In this document: piece by piece, positions 1-8,147 of the stretch
Layout: the number at the start of each line of letters is the position of its first letter
Numbering within the stretch: position 1 is the first letter of the stretch
Origin: Coprococcus ammoniilyticus
GTDB taxonomy: Bacteria; Bacillota; Clostridia; Lachnospirales; Lachnospiraceae
Direction: 5' to 3'
Length of the DNA stretch: 64,000 nt
Assembly: GCF_025567345.1 (NCBI RefSeq)
Contig: NZ_JAOQJS010000005.1
Coordinates: 1-64,000 of the forward strand
Notes under the pieces: generated by a model
What the model was told of the DNA's origin: nothing
Database searches by the model: none
What the model saw: only the letters and a program-made list of their open reading frames with translations
Made by a program: the position numbers and the translations under genes

Positions 1-515
1 CCGCCATAAGTAATATATTCGTTCCATCCATCATATTTATTTCCATCATAGCAACTCATAAATTCCGAAAAGCTCAAAGGGTACATATGAACCTCATCCC
101 CTCTGCCGCCAAATTCAGTAGCTATATCTCTGGATAAAAACTTTGCATTACTTCCCGTTACAAACACATCGCAATTCTTCTTATCCGCTAAACCGTTAAG
201 CACACTCACAAACTCATCCAGCAACTGCACTTCATCTAAAAGAAAGTAGTATTTTTCAGTATCTTGAAGTTGTTCCTTTGCCCAAGGGTAAAAGATTTTC
301 GGATCTCGATATTCTATATTATCGAATAAATCAAACGCCATTTCAATGATGTGTTTTTCATCCACTCCATTTTCAAGCAAATGATTTTTAAACAGCGTTC
401 GCAATAAATATGATTTTCCACATCTTCTTATTCCTGTTACAATTTTAATCAGACCATTTCCTTCACGATTTATAAGTTGTTCTAAATAGTAATCTCTTTT
501 AATTTCTTTTACCAT
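1..515 (-). CDS. AAA ATPase of the AAA_14/DUF4143 type, 3' end outside window
   Basis: Reading leftwards from ATG at 515 the frame stays open to the window edge (171 codons). The protein starts MVKEIKRDYYLEQL and has a Walker A loop (GIRRCGKS, about residues 28-35) and a Walker B-like strand (YYFLLDEVQ, about residue 90), followed by the FVTGSNAKFLSRD sensor-type segment. This is the standard N-terminal ATPase module of the AAA_14 family, which normally continues into a DUF4143 C-terminal domain that would lie outside the window. The start is supported by AAGGGGA eight bases upstream. Biological function of the family is not settled; copies are common in mobile and accessory regions. It is preceded by an elaborate operator/promoter (530-636). 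Confidence 0.85.
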   Translation of the reverse strand, partial: MVKEIKRDYYLEQLINREGNGLIKIVTGIRRCGKSYLLRTLFKNHLLENGVDEKHIIEMAFDLFDNIEYRDPKIFYPWAKEQLQDTEKYYFLLDEVQLLDEFVSVLNGLADKKNCDVFVTGSNAKFLSRDIATEFGGRGDEVHMYPLSFSEFMSCYDGNKYDGWNEYITYG

Positions 516-529
516 AGCATTCCCCTTAA

Positions 530-636
530 AAGATATTTTGGTTATTATATCCCTAAATATCTTTTATTATACCCAACGACTTGATACCATGCAATAGTTT
601 ATAAGATATTTTGGTTAATAAATACCTAAATATCTT
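530..636 (-). promoter_or_regulatory. Promoter flanked by two copies of a 34-bp palindromic operator
   Basis: Two 34-bp copies (530-563 and 603-636) match at 31 of 34 positions. Each is itself an inverted repeat with 9-bp arms AAGATATTT and AAATATCTT. Between them on the minus strand lie a -35 TTGCAT (589-594) and a -10 TATAAT (566-571) with a 17-bp spacer. The downstream copy lies between the -10 and the Shine-Dalgarno site of the ATPase gene. The layout suggests tight repression by a dimeric regulator, possibly autoregulation; the regulator is not identifiable here. Confidence 0.75.
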
Positions 637-759
637 ACAGACATTTTAGCATTTTCATATCATATAAACATAAAAAGGCAGGCAGTCTGTTATATTACCA
701 CCTGCTTGTTACCTGCTCTAATATTATTTTTTTATATCATTAGTCCGACAAACAGGAAT

Positions 760-960
760 CTATGAATGAACGTTCTCTCGTTTTTTCTGAATCCAAATGC
801 TAATTATCGTTGAGATTGCTGTCATTACAGCCAGTAATACATAATACAACGGATCTTGATTGATATCTACCACTCCCATCAATGTGTTTGTCCATCCATG
901 TAGGATCATGCAGAACATGACAGCTCTGGTGAAAAGCGCCGTATTGCTACGACGCTTTTG
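760..960 (-). pseudogene. C-terminal remnant, probably of a CPBP-family membrane protease
   Basis: A minus-strand frame ending at TAG (760-762) reads TRAVMFCMILHGWTNTLMGV, then a hydrophobic segment (YYVLLAVMTAISTIISIW) and a basic tail. The H-x-x-x-N arrangement (HGWTN) followed by a last transmembrane helix is what the C-terminus of CPBP (Abi) intramembrane proteases looks like. There is no plausible start, and the similarity fades near 960, just before the end of the cysteine-repeat surface gene. It could instead be a chance hydrophobic frame. Confidence 0.4.
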
Positions 961-997
961 TCTTGCTCGGAAGATGGAGCAAGGGAACGCTATTCAA

Positions 998-2509
998 TTA
1001 TCTGTTGTACTTTTTCTTTCTGCTTACTGCCGTTGTTCCAATTGCTACACAGCCGCTGACAAACAGCAAGGCAAGCCACAAAGCAAGATTGCTTGTGTCA
1101 CCGGTCTGCGGAGATTTGGAATCGTCCTTCAGCTTCGCCGTTACAGTGTCGGCTTTTTTGATTTCCTTTGTACCGCCCTTGTCGCTGAAATACTTGCCAC
1201 AGCCTTCGCAGTACCAGTACTCGATATTGCCCTCGGTGGTCTTGGTCGCCGCCTTTGCCGGGAAGTGCTTTAAGTTAGTGTGGTTCTTCGGATCAAGCTC
1301 ACCGTATTCCGCACCGCAGATCTCGCACTTTGCCTTGTCCTTGCAGGTCGCTTTCCCACCAGTATGCTCAATCAGCTTCTTGCCACAATAATCACACTTG
1401 TGATCTTTGTTATCGTCTGCACACTCGCTGATTATATAATCGCAGATATCACATTTGTGGTCTTTGTTTGCATCGATGCAATTCTCCGTTTGCGTGCCTG
1501 CAGAGCATCCGTCAACGGTGCAGGTGCGGGTATGGGTGCCGTCTTCGTTGGACGTCCAATCGCCCCAGTTATGGTTCAGCGCATTGCCGGAGAAGAAGGT
1601 CGCCTCATCCGCCGTGCCTTCGGAGCTCAGACCGCAGACTGCGCAGGACTTGTAATAGATCGCCTTTCCCGTGCAGGTGGCGGCGGATTTCAGGTACTTT
1701 GCATCCACGGTCTCCGCCGTTAAGTCGTGGGGCAGCTTTTCGCCATACTCAGACTTGCATACCTCGCAGACGGCTTTTGCGGTGCAGGTCGCCGTGCCGC
1801 CGGTGCAGTTATTAGTCTCGGTGTGCGAGGCATCGCGCTTACAGATTCGGGTGTGGGTCTCTTCATCGCTGTTCTGCGTCCAATCGCCCCAGTTGTGGTC
1901 CAGTGCATTGCCGGAGAGGAAGGTCGCCTCATCCGCCGTGCCCTCGGAACTCAGACCGCAGACTGCGCAGGACTTGTAATAGACCGCCTTTTCGGTACAG
2001 GTTGCAGCAGACTTCAAATACTGCGCCTCTGCTTTTTCGGCAGTGAAGCTGTGTGCCGCCATCTCGCCGTATTCGCCGCCGCAGACCGTGCAGACAGCCT
2101 TGGCGGTGCAGGTCGCCGTGCCGCCGGTGCAGTTATTAGTCTCGGTGTGCGAGGCATCGCGCTTACAGATTCGGGTGTGGGTCTTTTCATCGCTGTTCTG
2201 CGTCCAAGTGCTCCAGTCGTGCCCAAGCGGTTCGGAAGATCCGCCGCAAACCGTGCATGTCTTTCCGCTTGTGCAAGTCGCCGTTCCGCTCCATGTGTGT
2301 GCCTGCCAGTAATTCCATGTATTATCACACACCGTGCATGTAAGATCGCATCGGTGCCATTTATCATTTGCGTATTGACAAGTCATCCTTACCGTTTGTG
2401 CCTGGTCGCATTTAGGACAAAACGCTCTAACCGCCGCATATGCCGTCATAGGCATAACAGCCAGCATCACGCACAGTATGAGCACAACGCTCAAAATTTT
2501 CTTATTCAT
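998..2509 (-). CDS. Sortase-anchored surface protein with cysteine-rich tandem repeats
   Basis: 503 aa. The N-terminus is a clear signal peptide (MNKKILSVVLILCVMLAVM... ending TAYA). The C-terminus has SPQTGD, an LPxTG-like sortase signal, then a hydrophobic helix and RKKKYNR. Between them are repeats of roughly 90-95 residues carrying paired CxxC motifs (for example CTVCGG, CAVCGLSSEG, CKRDASHTETNNC), two nearly identical and others degenerate. The CxxC pairs suggest zinc binding or disulfides, probably for adhesion or structure; this is inference. Its ATG overlaps the TGA of the upstream TetR gene (TATATGA), so the two are cotranscribed. The gene is clearly richer in GC than the AT-rich genes on both sides, and the repeats create long mirror frames on the other strand that should not be called genes. 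Confidence 0.85.
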   Translation of the reverse strand: MNKKILSVVLILCVMLAVMPMTAYAAVRAFCPKCDQAQTVRMTCQYANDKWHRCDLTCTVCDNTWNYWQAHTWSGTATCTSGKTCTVCGGSSEPLGHDWSTWTQNSDEKTHTRICKRDASHTETNNCTGGTATCTAKAVCTVCGGEYGEMAAHSFTAEKAEAQYLKSAATCTEKAVYYKSCAVCGLSSEGTADEATFLSGNALDHNWGDWTQNSDEETHTRICKRDASHTETNNCTGGTATCTAKAVCEVCKSEYGEKLPHDLTAETVDAKYLKSAATCTGKAIYYKSCAVCGLSSEGTADEATFFSGNALNHNWGDWTSNEDGTHTRTCTVDGCSAGTQTENCIDANKDHKCDICDYIISECADDNKDHKCDYCGKKLIEHTGGKATCKDKAKCEICGAEYGELDPKNHTNLKHFPAKAATKTTEGNIEYWYCEGCGKYFSDKGGTKEIKKADTVTAKLKDDSKSPQTGDTSNLALWLALLFVSGCVAIGTTAVSRKKKYNR

Positions 2510-3219
2510 ATAGTTTCCTCTCCTTTGTTGTCCATTGACAGCTTAAAGTCATATTTCATTTCCAACATGGCGAACAGCTTATACATTACCTCGGTGGCAA
2601 TTGCCTTGATATCCAGTGATTGAATAAAGGCAAGCACCTTTGCCTGCTCTGCTTCCGGTACACGATATACTCTCATTGATGCCGTCAAAAAGCGGTTGAG
2701 CTTGCGTTCCAATGGAAAATGAATATCACATTTTCTCGCCATATAGCTACGCATCAATCCTGCTGTGCCAATTTCCATCTCGTAAAAGTCGCTCTCGGTA
2801 TCATCGGGGAAATATTCACCAAAAATCTGCTTCAGCTCTGCTGTGGTATGCAGGTAAATATATTCCGACGTGTCGGGCAGGGAATAGGCTTCAATGTAGA
2901 TTTCCCGCAGGTTCTCGTTCTGCTCGGTCAGGGTCAGTTGGATCGCCGTTTCCACCGCATAGGCGTAAACCGGTGGCAGCTTGCTGTCTGCAATGCTTCT
3001 TGCCACGCCGAACTGTCCGCCGAACATTGTTTCGGTCAATTCCAGCAAAATTCTGTCCTTGGTAGGAAACAGATTCAAATAGCTTCCCCTTGCCACGCCC
3101 GCTTCGTCCACAATCTGACCGACAGAGGTGTTTTTATACCCCTGCTCCAAAAAGAGACGCACGCATACGGTCAGTATTTTCCTCTTTGTTTCACTGCTGT
3201 TTCTTCGCAAATATATCAT
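2506..3219 (-). CDS. TetR/AcrR-family transcriptional regulator
   Basis: 237 aa. The first 60 residues form the TetR helix-turn-helix (KILTVCVRLFLEQGYKNTSV then VDEAGVARGSYLNLFPTKD). The rest is a helical ligand-binding region with no recognisable specificity. It is the first gene of a two-gene unit with the surface protein, whose start overlaps its stop by four bases. A regulator leading a surface-protein gene suggests it controls its own unit. The promoter just upstream contains a palindrome suited to a TetR dimer (3235-3250). The ligand is unknown. Confidence 0.88.
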   Translation of the reverse strand: MIYLRRNSSETKRKILTVCVRLFLEQGYKNTSVGQIVDEAGVARGSYLNLFPTKDRILLELTETMFGGQFGVARSIADSKLPPVYAYAVETAIQLTLTEQNENLREIYIEAYSLPDTSEYIYLHTTAELKQIFGEYFPDDTESDFYEMEIGTAGLMRSYMARKCDIHFPLERKLNRFLTASMRVYRVPEAEQAKVLAFIQSLDIKAIATEVMYKLFAMLEMKYDFKLSMDNKGEETI

Positions 3220-3234
3220 CTCTCTTCAAGTGTT

Positions 3235-3278
3235 TTGGTACGCATACCAATAATATCACAGAAAGTACAAAAAGGCAA
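3235..3278 (-). promoter_or_regulatory. Promoter with palindromic operator for the TetR/surface-protein unit
   Basis: On the minus strand: -35 TTGCCT (3273-3278), a 17-bp spacer and -10 TATTAT (3250-3255). Starting at the last base of the -10 is the palindrome TTGGTA-N4-TACCAA (3235-3250). An operator covering the start of transcription, 16 bases from the first codon of the TetR gene, fits self-repression. Confidence 0.7.
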
Positions 3279-3424
3279 GTGGTATTTGAAACTTTACTTC
3301 CGTAAATTGTGACATTTCCGCAAACGCTGGCTTCTTCCATTACTCACGGAACTTTATGACTTCTTGAATACTACCCGCAAAGGAAAAGCCGCCGTCTGTT
3401 GACAGCGACTTTTCTTACTTAGTA

Positions 3425-3614
3425 TTAACAGTATATAAGCTCACTCGAAACGATTTCCATAGCAGCGCTGCGGATGTTGTTCATTCTTTGTACCCACAGC
3501 ATTTGATTTTCCGCTTTGAGGCTTCCGTTACACCCTCTTTTTCGGAAAGCTGCTTTACCAGCCGAGAAAACATTGCTTCTGCCCGCTCATTGAGTTCTGC
3601 AAGGTAATCTCCGA
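3425..3614 (-). pseudogene. Truncated and frameshifted TnpV transposon protein
   Basis: The frame contains YLAELNERAEAMFSRLVKQL then SEKEGVTEA, matching the C-terminal half of TnpV-type transposon proteins. A one-base loss after TEA shifts the frame. Reading the neighbouring frame restores the expected ending WVQRMNNIRSAAMEIVSSEL followed by IYC and a stop at 3425-3427. The N-terminal half is missing and is replaced by the inverted repeat at 3615-3672. It is therefore a dead fragment marking a former mobile element at the left edge of the small-gene array. Confidence 0.75.
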
Positions 3615-3672
3615 TTGAACAAAATCGCTGCGCGATGGCCTGCCAAGGCTGTGGCGCAGCGATTTTGTTCAA
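3615..3672. repeat. 19-bp perfect inverted repeat (hairpin) at the array edge
   Basis: Arms TTGAACAAAATCGCTGCGC (3615-3633) and its exact complement (3654-3672) enclose a 20-base loop. It is GC-richer than its surroundings, sits seven bases from the stop of the NTPase gene and abuts the broken TnpV. It lacks a T-run outside the stem, so it is not a good intrinsic terminator; a transposon or recombination end is more likely. Confidence 0.8.
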
Positions 3673-3679
3673 CTGGAAG

Positions 3680-4228
3680 TTATCTCGCTATCCCCTTCCA
3701 ATTGTTTACAATAATATCTGCGTTCTTTTCAAGATCCGCAGCTCCATCCAATTCAATTTTTACACACGACATATTTTTCATCCATTCTTTCTGTTCTCTC
3801 ATATTCGGAGAACCATCTCCTTCATAACTTCGATTATCATTCAAAAATCTCATATGGGCTTCATACATATCTCCACCTTCAAGCACTCTTTCACCAAATC
3901 GCTCTATTGCTCTTTTATGGACTCTTTCTATTCGAATATCCGGTGAAACATAAAGAAGTACCATCATTTCAAACATCTCATCAAATGCGTAATGGAACGA
4001 ACTCATCGAACCAGCCATAACAAAATGTTCATATGGAGCAATATCATTGCTCAGTCTGCTAATCTTTTCATCTCGTGTATACATCTGTGTATATGGACTA
4101 TCTGTATTCTGTTTCCATATATAATCGTCCACATCAAAATATGGATATCCCAATTTCTGTGCAACAATTTTTCCAAGTGTTGTCTTTCCACTTCCGGATG
4201 GACCAATTATCATAATTCCGGTTGGCAT
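3680..4228 (-). CDS. Small P-loop NTPase / kinase-like protein
   Basis: 182 aa, beginning MPTGIMIIGPSGSGKTTLGK: a Walker A loop (GPSGSGKT, residues 9-16) at the very N-terminus, then KLGYPYFDVDDYIWKQ, the substrate-binding pattern of shikimate-kinase/adenylate-kinase-like P-loop folds. The substrate cannot be deduced. It is the last member of the leftward small-gene series. The shared motif (plus strand AACTTCCGATTT, 4278-4289) lies 50 bases upstream and a weak GAGGT precedes the ATG. Its stop is followed by the hairpin at 3615-3672. Confidence 0.75.
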   Translation of the reverse strand: MPTGIMIIGPSGSGKTTLGKIVAQKLGYPYFDVDDYIWKQNTDSPYTQMYTRDEKISRLSNDIAPYEHFVMAGSMSSFHYAFDEMFEMMVLLYVSPDIRIERVHKRAIERFGERVLEGGDMYEAHMRFLNDNRSYEGDGSPNMREQKEWMKNMSCVKIELDGAADLEKNADIIVNNWKGIAR

Positions 4229-4312
4229 ATTTATACCTCTTTAGTTAGCAATAAATTCAAAGTTTCTGTTCCTCCACAACTTCCGATTTCTCAGTTTCAA
4301 AAACTGGAATTT

Positions 4313-4753
4313 TCACACTTCGTCAACTAATGTTTTTTCTTCTCTATAAAGCAAGGTCACAACAAATGCAATAATTATCAAAATATGTAATACAATATGA
4401 TATACATCAGGAACATATCTTCCATCCACATTTATTAATTGAATGCATTCTGAAAAATAGGCAATCTTCTTGTCCATTTCTCCCATAAATCCTCTTCCAA
4501 ATAAAGTATACCATTCATGACTTAAGAACTGAGTGACAAACCACCCTGCCAACCATATCAAATGTATATTCCTTCCAACATTTTTTGTAACTAACATTAA
4601 AACGAATGTAATTGTCGGAATAAGCATAAATAGCCATTCTTCCTCAAATGCACCTGTTACCAAGTATTTGTCTCCAATCTTCAATCCTATCATTGAAAGA
4701 AAATACCACAGTAAAAGAATTATATTTACAATTATTAAATGTGTTTTTTTCAT
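4313..4753 (-). CDS. Small integral membrane protein, unknown function
   Basis: 146 aa with about four hydrophobic segments: residues 5-25 (LIIVNIILLLWYFLSMIGL), 42-57, 62-78 and 118-136, then a short charged tail REEKTLVDEV. I do not recognise a family. The start is supported by AGGAGAT. It sits in the same-direction series of unrelated small genes, with the shared CGGAA motif 27 bases upstream (4780-4791). Low GC matches its neighbours. Confidence 0.65.
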   Translation of the reverse strand: MKKTHLIIVNIILLLWYFLSMIGLKIGDKYLVTGAFEEEWLFMLIPTITFVLMLVTKNVGRNIHLIWLAGWFVTQFLSHEWYTLFGRGFMGEMDKKIAYFSECIQLINVDGRYVPDVYHIVLHILIIIAFVVTLLYREEKTLVDEV

Positions 4754-5010
4754 AAATCATATCTCCTAGACAATTCTTAAACTTCCGATTTATCAACGTG
4801 TAACATAATTAAATCATATTAGAAATGGGATAAACTATGTACTTTTCTTCAAAATAATATAGTTATTTTTCCGTATGATACTTATATCCCCTCAATTTCT
4901 TTTTTACTCCAATTAATATAAGATAGTCACGATAACAATCACGACAATCCATCCTACCTTTTCCATTTTATGTGAACAAAACAATCTCCACACCATCGGT
5001 CTTCTAATGC
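4754..5010 (-). other. 257-bp AT-rich intergenic stretch
   Basis: It holds the shared motif at 4780-4791, a possible degenerate second copy near 4870 (CATACGGAAAAATAAC on the minus strand), and a 17-codon hydrophobic frame (4913-4966, MEKVGWIVVIVIVTILY) without a ribosome-binding site. Nothing else is supported. Confidence 0.4.
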
Positions 5011-5415
5011 TCATTTTATCATATACTGTTCAAGCATAGTCGGTGCGATATCCATGGCTACAAAAAACTCTTCTGGCAACGTGCAAAGCTCTTGGCTTAT
5101 AAAATCTTCCGCATCAATATACTTATGATCATTTTCCGGATCATAACATTTCTCATGATTTGCAAAAATAACTATTCCCTCAAAACTCTTCTCAATCTCA
5201 TAAACAGCATCTCCCGGTACATCATAATTTAGGATAGTGACATGTAATCTATCCTTTGCATCAAGACTGTCGGCAATATAAAATTCATCACAAAATGGCA
5301 ACTTATTCTCGACAGCAAAATCAATTGTATGCTGGAGATATTCCCTTAAAATCTCTCTGTCCAGCTTATACTTAAAGCCCGAAAAAAAATTTTTCATTTT
5401 ATTAAATAAACCCAT
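5011..5415 (-). CDS. Hypothetical soluble protein in the small-gene series
   Basis: 134 aa: a basic N-terminus (MGLFNKMKNFFSGFKYKLDR) then an acidic mixed alpha/beta body containing HVTILNYDVPGDAVYEIEKS and ending in APTMLEQYMIK. No family recognised. Upstream is GAAGGGA at a long spacing. It is the only member of the series without the CGGAA motif directly in front; the motif instead precedes a broken frame just upstream (5458-5600). The two may therefore have arrived together. Confidence 0.6.
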   Translation of the reverse strand: MGLFNKMKNFFSGFKYKLDREILREYLQHTIDFAVENKLPFCDEFYIADSLDAKDRLHVTILNYDVPGDAVYEIEKSFEGIVIFANHEKCYDPENDHKYIDAEDFISQELCTLPEEFFVAMDIAPTMLEQYMIK

Positions 5416-5457
5416 ATATCAAATCTGTCCCTTCATATAATTTGCTCATAATACTGG

Positions 5458-5600
5458 TTATACACTTAAATAATCTTTATATTCTTTATCTAAAAGTTTC
5501 TTAAATTCTTTATAATCATCCCATTTAAATGTAAAGCCACATCTTCTTCACTCAAATCTGTACCTTTTTTATTATATTGTATGCAATATCCCAATTCCAT
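5458..5600 (-). pseudogene. Frameshifted short gene fragment
   Basis: An ATG at 5600, preceded by AAAGGA and by the CGGAA motif at 5608-5619, opens a frame reading KKGTDLSEEDVALHLNG before stopping. One frame over the sequence continues with good codon character (WDDYKEFKKLLDKEYKDYLS, then V and stop at 5458-5460). This looks like one small gene split by a single indel. No family recognised. Confidence 0.4.
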
Positions 5601-5618
5601 CCTTTGAATATTTCCGTT

Positions 5619-6554
5619 TCAAAACTCTTCGTCTTCATCGATTTCTTCATCTGGTTGAATCTCACAAACAAATTCAATATTTCTTTTACCGAATACATCT
5701 GTCAGATAAGTAATCTCTTCTTCATTCATTGTAAAAAATGACCATTCATTCTCGCTGACAGTTATTTTCTCCTGTTCTGTTGTCGTTACCTCCAAAGTGA
5801 TAACGTTCATGCTTCCCTTCACTGTTTCAAACAGTCTTGTCAATCGTACCTTTGCCAGATCCAGTGCAGTCAGCTTTCCACCATATACAGATACAAGAAA
5901 GTTCTTTGTCAAATATATCCTAAAATCATTAAACCAGAGAGCTTCCGGCTGATTACATTCTTCGTCAATCTGCTCTGCCAATGGATGTCTGTATTTTTTA
6001 ATCGCACGCACCTGGGTTAATACCATCGAAATTCCAATCAATATTAAGATGCCTCCGATATCCAGATTCACAAAATATCCTTCCTTGAGTATTTTTCCAT
6101 AGGTAAGCTTCGTCATACATATATAAATAAATTTGTAATTGATATACTCACTTATTATTTTTTTTACGTTCTCGTCAGTCACAACTTTCGTCATGCCTTC
6201 CACTCTTGCCGTACCATTCTCTTCAACTCTCTGCTTCAAATCTGCAAACTGTTCCGGTTGCATCCCTACAATATAGCTTTCCTCTGCCGTTGTTACAAGG
6301 TAATATCCTTCATATTTATTTTCTGCCAGTTTCTCCGGTACCTGGATAATATCAATATATGCTGTCTGATTCGCAGGATTGGCTTCTTCCTGTAATACCT
6401 GTTCAAATGGTCGAACACAATCCATCTTTCTCTTTGTCTGAATCAATCCAAATGCCACCAAAAATATTCCTATCAATAAGAGAATCATTCCGATCGTCCG
6501 CCACATTTGATTGAATTTGTATTCTTCTTTTATATGCTTATTCGTATATTTCAT
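5619..6554 (-). CDS. Two-helix membrane protein, unknown function
   Basis: 311 aa from the ATG at 6554, chosen because AGGAGA lies 10-14 bases upstream; an upstream ATG at 6593 lacks a site. One hydrophobic helix near residues 18-38 (MILLLIGIFLVAFGLI), an extracytoplasmic domain of about 120 residues, a second helix near 160-180 (IGGILILIGISMVLTQV), then a cytoplasmic domain and an acidic tail (EEIDEDEEF). Resembles Clostridia proteins known only as domains of unknown function. It belongs to the leftward small-gene series. Confidence 0.65.
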   Translation of the reverse strand: MKYTNKHIKEEYKFNQMWRTIGMILLLIGIFLVAFGLIQTKRKMDCVRPFEQVLQEEANPANQTAYIDIIQVPEKLAENKYEGYYLVTTAEESYIVGMQPEQFADLKQRVEENGTARVEGMTKVVTDENVKKIISEYINYKFIYICMTKLTYGKILKEGYFVNLDIGGILILIGISMVLTQVRAIKKYRHPLAEQIDEECNQPEALWFNDFRIYLTKNFLVSVYGGKLTALDLAKVRLTRLFETVKGSMNVITLEVTTTEQEKITVSENEWSFFTMNEEEITYLTDVFGKRNIEFVCEIQPDEEIDEDEEF

Positions 6555-6684
6555 GTCATGTATTCTCCTACACTTGATTTTTCTCTCACACATAAATGCT
6601 CTAACGCTGTTTTATTATAAAATTGTCTGATTTGTTCCCTACAAACTGAAATTTTCGAGTGTGTCGCTAAATTAGATTTTTTCA

Positions 6685-7248
6685 TCAATTATCATTACTA
6701 AAATACTCATTTCTAAGTATGGAATAATAAACTTCATCCACAATACCTTGATTACAGGTTCCCGACTGCCTAATTATTCCTTCTTTTTTCATTCCCATTT
6801 TCTGCATTACACTTCCTGAGTTTGGATTACCTGCAGCATGCTTTGCATATACACGTTTGACTTTTACTTCTTCAAAAAAGAATTTTACCAATGCCCTTCC
6901 TGCTTCTGCAGTTATACCTTTTCCCCACCATCTGCTTCCAATACCATACCCGAGCTCCACACTTTCTGTTGCCTCATCGAGACTTACTACTGATATATCT
7001 CCAACCAGTTCATGCGAATCTTTTAACTCAATTGTCCAAAAATAGAAATCCTGCTTATCATACGATTCTATCCAATCAATTAGTAATTGCTTTGTCTCGT
7101 CGACATTTTTATGCGGTTGCCAACTTAAAAACTTTGTTACATCTTTTTCTGTTACCCAGTTTTTAAACATGATTTCTGCATCATCTAATACATGTCGTTT
7201 AAGAACTAATCTATCTGTTTCTATTCTAATTGTGCCCTTATGTTCCAT
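6685..7248 (-). CDS. GNAT-family N-acetyltransferase, RimJ/RimL-like
   Basis: 187 aa from the second ATG (7248), six bases after GGAGG; the first ATG abuts that site. The N-terminus (IETDRLVLKRHVLDDAEIMF) and the acetyl-CoA loop region (GYGIGSRWWGKGITAEAGRA, about residues 96-115), followed by NPNSGSVMQKMGMKKEG, are diagnostic of the RimJ/RimL-type GNAT fold. These transfer acetyl groups to protein N-termini or small amines; the substrate is unknown. Such genes are typical cargo of resistance and stress cassettes. The CGGAA motif lies 22 bases upstream. Confidence 0.85.
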   Translation of the reverse strand: MEHKGTIRIETDRLVLKRHVLDDAEIMFKNWVTEKDVTKFLSWQPHKNVDETKQLLIDWIESYDKQDFYFWTIELKDSHELVGDISVVSLDEATESVELGYGIGSRWWGKGITAEAGRALVKFFFEEVKVKRVYAKHAAGNPNSGSVMQKMGMKKEGIIRQSGTCNQGIVDEVYYSILRNEYFSNDN

Positions 7249-7293
7249 ACGCATCCTCCATCATCAAGAAAATTCCGATTTGATAAAATGAGA

Positions 7294-7686
7294 TTATATC
7301 CACCATTCTGGTGTTAAATCGCCAAGCGTTACTATTCGCTCATTTTCATAATCCATCATTATCTCAATTTTTCGATATTCTTCTGGCATTAGCTGTGTCA
7401 TAAATTCCCTGCAAGCTCCGCAAGGTGGAATGGCTTTTCCATCTCCATCAATAGCAATTACTCGTTTAATAGCATCCTCACCATTTGTAATCATATTGAA
7501 GATAGCATTTCTTTCGGCACATACGCCCAAAGTACACGCTGTATCTACGCACACCCCAACATAAATTTTACCCGATATAGATTCTACCGCAGCAGCAACT
7601 CCTCCTGCTTCAATAATTTTCGAAACATCTCGTGGTTTTAATACCTGTTTTGCTGCATCGTATAACTCTTCCCATTTATTATCCAT
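7294..7686 (-). CDS. Cytidine deaminase-family protein
   Basis: 130 aa. The zinc site is intact: CAERNA (C56, E58) and PPCGACRE (C89, C92), the two hallmark motifs of the cytidine deaminase fold. Length fits homotetrameric Cdd or blasticidin-S-deaminase-like enzymes, which hydrolyse the amino group of cytidine or cytosine nucleosides. The ending TPEWWI is unlike typical housekeeping Cdd, so an accessory substrate such as a nucleoside antibiotic is possible; this is inference. SD AAAGGAGA precedes the ATG. The CGGAA-type motif is at 7707-7718. Confidence 0.85.
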   Translation of the reverse strand: MDNKWEELYDAAKQVLKPRDVSKIIEAGGVAAAVESISGKIYVGVCVDTACTLGVCAERNAIFNMITNGEDAIKRVIAIDGDGKAIPPCGACREFMTQLMPEEYRKIEIMMDYENERIVTLGDLTPEWWI

Positions 7687-7818
7687 AAATTTCAGTTCTC
7701 CTTTATAACTTTCGATTTATCTTTCTACTCAACTACACGCCAACTTCTTTAAAAGATTAACATAATATTTAAGCTCATTCAAGGAACTCAAATAAACACA
7801 CAAGTGGAATACCTCAAA

Positions 7819-8121
7819 TTAAGTTTGTTTATTTGAAATTGCAATATAACTGCATATAGAAATCAGGAAACTTATACAGTACAAAACAACCGCTCCAAAA
7901 CTAAACAATACTTCTCCCAAATAAGTTAGTCCTGGCATAAATCCATATCCAGGAAGATTATTATAGTAAATCATCAGTCCTATGGATATAAGCAGCGGAA
8001 TCAGTTCTGCCGAAAACAATATCCGCCAAAGTTTTTTTGTTTTCTTGCGAATGGTTATCACAAATAATATTATTTGAAATATTAAAATTACTATATATGT
8101 AATCAGCAGGAACAGTGCCAT
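7819..8121 (-). CDS. Small three-helix membrane protein, unknown function
   Basis: 100 aa from the ATG at 8121, chosen because GGAGG lies eight bases upstream; the longer frame from 8163 would overlap the neighbouring gene. Hydrophobic segments at about residues 3-23, 34-50 and 67-92. No recognised family. It follows the 8148-8453 gene with a 26-base gap containing a variant of the shared motif (8138-8149), so the two are probably cotranscribed. Confidence 0.6.
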   Translation of the reverse strand: MALFLLITYIVILIFQIILFVITIRKKTKKLWRILFSAELIPLLISIGLMIYYNNLPGYGFMPGLTYLGEVLFSFGAVVLYCISFLISICSYIAISNKQT

Positions 8122-8147
8122 TACTATTTTCCTCCGTAAGTTCCGAG

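Noticed and set aside
1727..2623. 298-codon frame on the plus strand opposite the surface-protein gene, with several others nearby
   Set aside because: It is a mirror of the repetitive cysteine-rich coding sequence; no Shine-Dalgarno site and the peptide repeats only because the real gene repeats.
3615..3827. Plus-strand frame starting MNKIAA
   Set aside because: It starts inside the palindromic hairpin, which gives the same first codons on both strands, and then runs antisense to the NTPase gene.
4913..4966. 17-codon hydrophobic frame (possible type I toxin peptide)
   Set aside because: No Shine-Dalgarno site, no antisense promoter recognised and no repeat structure; too little to call a gene.
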